Positions 23,707-32,700 of a stretch of 37,123 nt of DNA are shown piece after piece; the stretch's first letter is position 1; the number at the start of each line of letters is the position of its first letter. The notes under the pieces were generated by a model, which saw only the letters and a program-made list of their open reading frames with translations, searched no databases and had not been told where the DNA came from. Source of the stretch: Hyphomicrobiales bacterium (lineage in GTDB: Bacteria > Pseudomonadota > Alphaproteobacteria > JAPOUT01); contig JAPOUU010000013.1 of assembly GCA_026708505.1 (NCBI GenBank), positions 1 through 37,123 of the forward strand, read 5' to 3'. Made by a program: the position numbers and the translations under genes.

Positions 23707-26700
23707 TCACTGTCCCGTTCGTCTTCTTTGCCCGGTTTGCGTCCGCTTCGTTAACTCCGTATCGGCCTCTCCCGAGGAACTGGTGAAATCATCATTGTCG
23801 GGAATGCTGATGGTATGAGTGCTCGGCGATACAACGCTCCAGCCGTCGGGAAGGGTTTGATCCGCGGAGATGGAAAGCACAATGGTTTCATCCATTTCAG
23901 GGACGTCGTCGGCAAGAATGGAAAAGTCCAACGTCAACACGCCGTCGGTGACGGTCGCGCCATCAACCAAAACATTCGAAAGTGCCGGCAGGACGGAATA
24001 ATCGAAATCACCCGCCGTTGATGCCGCGTCAACTGTGACCACAAGGGGAAAGCCACCCCGCGGCAGCGTGCCGACCACGTTGACGGCAACGGAATGGGAT
24101 GCGCTCCCGCTTGCGGGTTCGGCGAATTCCGATCCGGGCAATGCAAAGGCCAGAGTTCCACCGGGGGGTTCCGACTCGGTGACAGCAAGGGTGAAAGTTT
24201 CATCATCGGGAACGCCGCCCCATCCGGTTGGAAAATCCGAACCCGCCGTCAGCGTGAAGGTGACGCTCTCGGGGTAGGCGTTGTCATCAGGCCGGATGTA
24301 AACGGTGACTTGCCCGCTGCTTGCGCCCGCGGCAACGGAAAAGGCACGGGTGGCGGCACGGGGGTTGGTTTCGTCGAAGGAAACGGCGTCCGTATCGCCA
24401 GATGCCGTGAGCACGAGGGGAAGGCCGCCCGCGGGGGCGGCGTTGGTGAGATTGATGGTTAGATCCATCGTGCCGGCGTTCTCGGCGACGGAGACAGAAT
24501 TGGTCGTTGCGAAGGCGGCCGTGTTGTCATTAGCGGGAATAGTGACGGTGAACCGGCTCCCTGCATCGGAGACGAGCCAACCATGCGGAAGATTCCCGTC
24601 CGGGTCCGCGAGCGCGAGGGTGATGATTTCCCTGCCTTCGGCAATGTCGTCGTCCTCAACGGTGAAAGTGAAGCTTCCCCTCCCCGTCTCCCGGTCAACA
24701 ACAAGTTCTCCGACGGTGTAATCGTTTGCGGATACCGGGTTGTTGCGACGGGCGGGCGGAACATCCGGGTCTCCGGCGGCGGCCAGTTCAACATCAAGAA
24801 CGACATCCTCCGATGTTGCGGCGGCAAAGTCTTCGCTGTTGGTGACGGCGACATTGACGGTGACCGAGCCCGGCTCGGCAAGGGTTGCGCTCGTGGAAGT
24901 GTTTGCGACTTCAACCAGGCCCCTGGGCTCCTCGTTGGCGATGGTGACACGATGGGTCGCATTGTCCAAACTCCACCCGTCCGGCAGCGTTCCGCCAATG
25001 GTCAGATCAATGTATTCATCGGTTTCCGCCACCTCGTCGGGAATCAAGGTGACGGCAAGGTTGGCGCTCGCGCTGTCCGCGGGAAGGACAATTTCCGAAT
25101 CAACGGTGTAGTCGGTGCCGTTGGTCGCGCTTCCGGCGGCCGTAACCGTCAGCGTAATCGGCTCGGGCGATGCAAGATGGACATTAATCGGAACATTATA
25201 TGTTCCGGCATTCTCGGCGGCCCTGCCGGCGGTCTCGGCGAAAGAGACGGTGTTGTCGTTCGCGGGGATGGTGACGGAAAACAGCGTGCCGGTTCCTGCG
25301 ACCTTCTTGAAAGTTTGCCTGACGTAGCCCCATTCGTACGGGAAGCCGGGGAATTCTTTAAGCCTGATGAAAAACTCTTCTGTCAACTCGGGCTCGTCGT
25401 CCTCCTCGGCGAAAAGTCGCAGGCTTGCGAGGAGGTTCGGCTCCCGGTCGATATCGCCTCCGCGCAAAAAGATGAATCTTCTGTTTGCAGAATCCCATAT
25501 GGATTTTCTATTATCGATGTTTTCCAAGCCGATGTCGGCGGCATATTCATCGGGCATCGAGATAACGAACGGCAGTCCCTGGTCGGGAGCGATGTGGTCG
25601 ATGAGGATATTGAGCTGCGGCAGGCCTTCCGTCTCTCCTTCTTCGACCGTCGCCGAGAATTCCGAGAATTGCCCCGTGTCGGCAACAAGCAACTTGGTAA
25701 ACTGCGCGGCATTGTCGTTGGCGGGGACGGTAACGGTGAACCTGTCTTTTGCATCGGAGACGAGCCAGCCGCGCGGAAGATTCCCGTCCGTGTCCGCGAG
25801 CGCGAGGGTGATAATTTCCCTGCCCTCGGGAATGTCGTCGTCCTCAACGGTGAAAGTGAAGCTTCCCCTCCCCGTCTCATGGTCAATAACAAGTTCTCCG
25901 ACGGTGTAATCGTTTGCGGATACCGGGTTGTTGCGACGGGCGGGCGGAACATCCGGATCTCCGGCGGCGGTCAGTTCAACATCAAGAACGACATTCTCCG
26001 ATGTTGCGGCGGCGAAGTCTTCGCTGTTGGTGACGGCGACATCAACGGTGACCATGCCCGGCTCGGCAAGCATTGCGCTTGTGGAAGTGTTCGCAATTTC
26101 AACAAATCCTGCGGGTTCCCCGTCCAGGATGGTGATGCGGTAGGTCGCGTTGTCCAAACTCCATCCGTCCGGCAGCGTTCCGCCAATGGTCAGATCAATG
26201 TATTCGTCGGTTTCCGCCACCTCGTCCGGGATCAAGGTGACGGCAATGTTGGCGGTCGCGCTGTTCGCGGGAACGACAATTTGCGAATCAACGGTGTAGT
26301 CAACGCCGTTGGTTGCGTCTCCCCCGGTCGCAACCGTCAGCGTAACCGGTTCGGGAAACGCAAGATGGACATTAATCGGAACATTATGCGTTCCGGCATT
26401 TTCTGCGACCCTGCCGGCGGTGTCGGCGAAAGAGACGGTGTTGTCGCTCGCGGGGATAGTGACGGAAAAAGTCAGCGAAGTCTCCACCGCAGGGCTGCCG
26501 GCATCAGGGGCGTTCGCAATGCGCCCCCATTCGACCGGAAAGGGAAAGCCGGGGAGTTCCGCAAGCGTGACATCAAAAGTTTCCTCCCACTCGGGCTTGT
26601 CATCGTCCACGGCGCGGATCCTCAAACCTGCGGCGAGGTTCGGCGCCCCATTAACGTTTGCGCGTCCCCGGAAGGAGAAAATGCCGTCCCCGTTAAGGGG

Positions 26701-29700
26701 CCGGATCCTTGCATAATCGTGAGCCTCGAAAACAACATCGTTAATGTATTCAACGGGCGGCGTGACAAGGAACGGCAGTCCGCCCGCAGGAGCAACGTGG
26801 TCGATGAAAAGATTAAGATACGGCAGGTTGCCGTTCTCCCCCTCCGCAACGGTCGCCGACAGTTTTGCAAAACTTCCCGGGTCGTTCCTGGGCCACTCGG
26901 AAAACCGCATGGCGTTGTCGTTGCCTGGAACGGTGACGGTGAACCGGCTTGATGCATCGGATACGAGCCAACCGTGCGGAAGGTTTCCGTCCGGATCCTT
27001 GAGCGCGAGAGTGACGATTTCCCTGCCCTCGGCAACGTCGTCGTCCTCAACGGTGAAGGTAAAGCTTCCCCTGCCCGTCTCCTGGTCAAGGACGAGTTCT
27101 CCGACGGCGTAGTCGTTTGCCGACACCGGGTTGTTGCGATGAACGGACGAGATATCCGGATCTCCGGCGGCGGATATTTCAACATCAAGAACGACATCCT
27201 CCGATGTTGCAGCGGCGAAGTCTTCGCTGTTGGTGACGAGGACATTGACGGTGACCATGCCCGGCTCGGCAAGCGTTGCACCCGGGGGAGTGCTCGCAAC
27301 TTCAACGAATCCTCCGATATCGTCGTTGACGATGGTGACGCGGTGGGTCGTGTCGCCAAAAACCCATCCCCTTGGCAGCACTCCGCCGATGGTGAGATCA
27401 ATGTGCTCGTCGGTTTCGAACAGATCGTCGGAGACCAAAGGAACAGCGATGTTAGCGGTTGCGCTGTTTGCGGGAAGGACAATTTGCGAGTCGAGGGTGT
27501 AATCGATTCCGTTGGTTGCATCCCCCTCGTCCGTGATTGTCAACGTAACCGGTCGGGAAAACGCGGAATCAAGGCGGACGGGAATGCTGTGCGTTCCGGC
27601 ATTCTCGGCGGCCCTGCTGGCGGCATCGGCGAAGGAAACGGTGTTTTCGTTTGCGGGAATGGTAATGATATGGAAACTCGGAGAGAATACCCACCATCCA
27701 TCGGGCAGGGTTTGGCCCGGCGGAATGAACAACCGGATGGTTTCATTCGCCTCGGGGACGTCGTCGGGAAGGATGGAGAAGTCCAGCGTCAACACGCCAT
27801 CGGCAACGGTCGTGTCGTCCACCAAAACGTTTGAGAGCGTCTGCAGGGCGGAATAATCGGAACCATCCGCCGTGGACGCTCCGCCAACGGCAATCGCCAG
27901 GGGAAAGCCGCCCGGCGGCAGCGTTCCTTTCACATGGACGGCGACGGAATGGGACACGCTTGCGCTTGCGGGCTCGGAGACCCTCGAGGCGGACGACGCA
28001 AAGCTGAGGTTTCCACCGGCATACAGTTCGGTAATATTAAGGCTGGTTATCCCGCCGGGAGGAAAATCACCCCATTCGGCGAGGAAACCCGGACCCGGCG
28101 CCAACGTGAAAAAGACGGATTCCGGCGTGTCATCATCATCGGGTTGAATGTAAACGGCGACCTGCTTGCCGGTTGCGCCCTCGGGAACGAAAAAATCATG
28201 GGTGGTGACAGCGGGGAGGTTTTCATCGAAAGAAACGGTATCGGTGTCGCCCGCCATGGTGAGTGTGAGAGGGAGACCTCCGGCGGGAGCGTCATTGGTG
28301 AGGTTAATCGAGATATCCACCGTGCCGATACTCTCCGGAACTTTAGCGGGACCGCTCCTTGCGAAGGAGACACTGTTATCGTTGGCGGGGATGGTGACAG
28401 AAAAACTTGTCGATGTCGCCAGCGTCGGAACGCCGGTATCGGGAGTGTTCGCGACGCCGCCCCACTCGCCCGGGAAACCGGGAAGTTCCACAAGCGTGAT
28501 ATCAAAAGTTTCCTCCGGCTCGGGCTCGTCGTCGTCCACGGCCCGGATTCGCAAACTTGCAGCGAGGTTCGGCGCCTGATTGATGTTTCCGTTTCGCAGG
28601 AAGAGAAAATTGTTGTTTACAGAATTCCATTCGGCTCTTTCATGGCCGGGAATTTCCAGTTCGATGTCGTCCATGTATTCGTCGGGCACCGAGACGAGGA
28701 GCGGCAATCCCTCCCCGGGAGCGATATGATCGATGAGAATATTGAGATGCGGCAGATTGTCCGTCTCCCCTTCCCTGACGGTCGCCGACAGTCCCGCAAA
28801 ACTTCCCGGGTCGTTCCTGGGCCACTCGGAAAACCGCACGGCGTTATCGCTCGCGGGAACGGTGACGGTGAATTGACTCATTACCCCGGGGATTCTCCAT
28901 CCGCTCGGCAGGTTCCCGTCCGGGTCCTTGAGCGCAAGGGTGACAATCTCCCTGCCCTCGGCAATGTCGTCGTCCTCGACGGTGAAGGTGAAGCTTCCCC
29001 TCCCCGTCTCACGGTCGAGAACGAGGCTTCCAAGCGTGTAATCGTTTGCAGAGGCGGGATTGTTGCGATATCCGGAGACCAGGATGTCCGGGTCTCCGAC
29101 GGCGTTCAGTTCAACCTCAAGGGTGACATCCTCCGATGCGGCGGCGGCAAAGTTTTCGCTGTTGGTGGCAAGGACGTCAATGGTGATCGTGCCCGATTCG
29201 GCGAGGGTTGCGTGCGGGGGCATGTTCGTGATTTCAACAAGTCCGCCGGGCTCGTCGTCGATGATGGTGACGGTATGCCTCGCCGTGCCGAACGACCATC
29301 CGTCCGGCAGCGTTCCGCTGATGTCGAGAGTGACGGTTTTGTCGCTGCCGTCGCCGACGGCATCGTCGAGGACGCGGACGGGGATATCGAAGCCGCCGCT
29401 TCCGGCGGGCACGGTGACGGATGCGGGAACGGGGGCGTAATTGGCCGCCGTGCCGCCGACGGCAACATTGAAGGTGATATCCTCGCTCGGGTGCGGGAGG
29501 TTGACATTCACCCGGACATTGTGCGTTCCGACATTCTCAACGACCGTGCTGCCGGCATCGGCGAAAGAAACGATATTGTCGTTGGCGGGAACGGTTACGA
29601 TGAATCTATCGTTGTCCGCGTCTATGCGCCACCCCGGCGGCAGCGGATCCGCTCGGTTTTCCGCGAGCACCATCACAAGGGTCTTGTCGAGTTCCGGGAT

Positions 29701-32700
29701 GCTATCGGCGTTGACGCCAAAGTCGAAGCCCGCGCCTTCGGCTTGCGAAATTGAGACGAGCACCGAGCCGCGCGTCCCGGCGCCGGAAGAGTCGTCCGTA
29801 TAGGCCAGGACGCTGAGCGGAGCGGCCGGATTCGCCGAAACGAGGATGGGGGCGCGGAAGCTCCGGTCCTCGCCTGTTTCTTCGATCGTCCTGCCCGATG
29901 ATGCAAAACCGATGGTGTTCGGCTCGTCGTCGTCGATAATGGTGATGCGCCGGGTCGCCGTGCCGAAACTCCATCCCTCCGGCAGTGTTCCGCCAATGGT
30001 TAGGTCGATGTATTCGACGGGTTCGAGCACCGTGTCGGGAGTGATGGCGACGGCGATGTTTTCGGCCGTGCTGTTCGCGGGAAGGACAATCTGCGAACCG
30101 ACGGTGTAGTCGGCGCCGTTGGTCGCGCTTCCGCCGGTCGTAACCGTCAGCGTAACCGGCACGGGAGACGCGAGATTGGCATGTACGGGAATGTTATACG
30201 TTCCGGCGCTCTCGGCAATTCTGCGGTCGGCGCCGCCAAGAGAGATGGTGTTGTCGCTGGCGGGGATGGTGACGGAAAAGATTGTCGAAGTTGCCAGCTC
30301 GGGAGTGCCGGCATCGGGGGCGTTCGTAACGTGTCCCCATTCTCTCGGGAAGCCCGCAGGTTCCATAAGCGTGATGTCGAAAGTTTCCTCCAGCTCGGGC
30401 TCGTTGTCGCGGACGGCGCGGATTTGCAAACCCGCGGCAAGGTTCGGCGCTTGATTCAGGTTCCCGTTGCGACGGAAGGAAAAAACATTCTCTCCGCCGG
30501 CGGGTGAAAGCCTTGAAGAATCGAAGGTTTCGAGAACAATGTCTTCCATGTGTTCATCGGGCACCGAGAGAAAGAGCGGCAATCCGCTGTCGGGGGCGAT
30601 GTGGTCAACGAGAATATTAAGGTGCGGAAGATTCCCGCCTCCTTCCGCAACGGCGGCCGACAGTCCGGCAAAACTTCCCGGATCGCTCCTGGGCCACTCG
30701 GAAAACCGCGCGGCGTTGTCGTTGGCGGGAACGGTGACGGTGAAGCTGCCCGCCGCATCGGAGATTTTCCACCCTTGCGGAAGGTTTTCGTCCGGATCCG
30801 CGAGTGCAAGGGTGACGATTTCCCTCCCCTCGGCAATGTCGTCATCCTCAATGGTGAAGGTGAAGCTTCCCGTTCCCGTCTCGCTGTCCAATACGAGTTC
30901 TCCGATGGTGTAATCGTTTGCGGACGCCGGGTCGTTGCGATGGGAGGGCGCAATGTCCGGATCTCCCGCAACGGTCATTTCGACATCGAGAACGACATCC
31001 TCCGACGTTGCGGCGGTGAAGTTTTCAATATCGGTGACGGCGACATCAACGGAGATTGCGCCCGGTTCGGAAACCGTTGCACTTGAAAGAGTAATCCCGC
31101 CCGGCCCGGCGAGGGGTGAATTTGAGCGGGCGCCGGTGATTTCAATGAGCCGGACGGGGCCATTGGAGTCGTCGGGGTCGTTGGAGTCGCCGGGGTCGCC
31201 GGGGCCGTTATCGGTGATTTCAGCGGGGTCGTTGTCGATGATGGTGACGGTATGTCTTGTCGTGCCGAACGACCAGCCGTTCGGCAGCGGGCCGCTAATG
31301 TCGAGAATGACGGTTTTATTGACGCTTTCATCCACGGCGTCGTCCATGATGGTAACGGGAATGTCCAAGCCGCCGCTTCCGGCGGGGATGGTGAAGGAGC
31401 CGGGGACGGGAGCGTAATTGGACGCCGTGCCGCCGAGGGAAGTGTAGAGGATGATATCCTCGGTCGGATGCGCGAGGTCGGCATTCACCCGGACAACATG
31501 CGTTCCGGCGCTCTCGTCCGCCGTGCTCGCGGCGGCGGCAAAAGAGACGGTATTGTCGTTGGCGGGAACGGTTATGATGAAGCTGTTATTGCTTGCGTCG
31601 ATTCCCCATTCCGCGGGCAAGGGATCGTTTGTGTTTTCGAAGAGTCCGAGCACGAGGACCCCGGTTAATTCGGGAACGTTTTCGGCGTCCACGGCAATGC
31701 CGAAATCCGCGTTGCCCGATTGCGGGACGGGGACGGTGAACGATTGGTGATACCCGATGCTGGAAGACGGAAGGGCGCGAACTGTGACGCTGAGCGGAAC
31801 GTCCGGGGGAGTCGAGGCGGAGATAGGCAGGCTGACTGTCTTGTCCAAGTCCCCCTCTTCGACCGTTAACTCCGCCGATGTAAAGCCGATGGTGTTGGCG
31901 GGTTCCTCGTCATCAGGGATTCTTATGTTTGCCTCCGTATTGCCGAATATCCATCCGTTCGGCAGCGTTCCGCTAATGGCAAGGTGAATGTTCTCGTCGA
32001 TTTCGTTCACCGAATCGGGAAGAGCGGTGACAGAAATATAGGCAACCCGGGTGTTTGCGGGAAGGACGACTTGCGAGTCAACGGTGTAGTCGATGTCCTT
32101 GGTTGCGCTTCCGCCGGCCGTAATCGCCAAGGAAATCGGCCGGGGAGATGCGAGATTGGCGTAGACGGGAATACTGAGCGTTCCGCCCTCTCGCGGGAAG
32201 GAAGCATTGCTCCATCCCATGCCGACCACGTTGTCGCTCGGCGCGATGATGAAATCAACGCTGTCCGCCGAAGCATCGATCTCCCAGTCCGTTGAGGAAA
32301 AACCCGCGCCCGGCGTCATGGAAAGGGTGAGGGTCTTCTCAAGTTCGGCAGTCGTATCGTCGTTAATGCGGAGAGTGTCGATCCGGTGCATGCCGTTGGT
32401 GAACGTTGAGTATGCAGGGAGCACGAACGATGCGCCGGAGAAAGAGGTTTCATCGCCGCCGGCTACAACGGAGACATCGAATGCAATCGCATCGGCGCCG
32501 TTCGCCGCCAGCAAATTGCCGTTCGGGTCCTTCAAAACGGCGTTCAACATAATCTCGTCGCCCTCCTCCGCGGGCACCCTCGTTGCCGCAAACCCGATGG
32601 TGTTCTTGCCGGCGGACAGGGGCGGGACATCGGTAATCGTGAGGGTATGCATGCTCCTGGACGAATCAACGCCCCAGCCCGGCGGCAAGCCCTCATCGGT

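Noticed and set aside
24583-26952. 789-codon plus-strand frame opposite the giant adhesin
   Set aside because: Arises because the repeated, GC-rich adhesin DNA lacks stops on the other strand; it has the same internal periodicity and no start signal or family resemblance.
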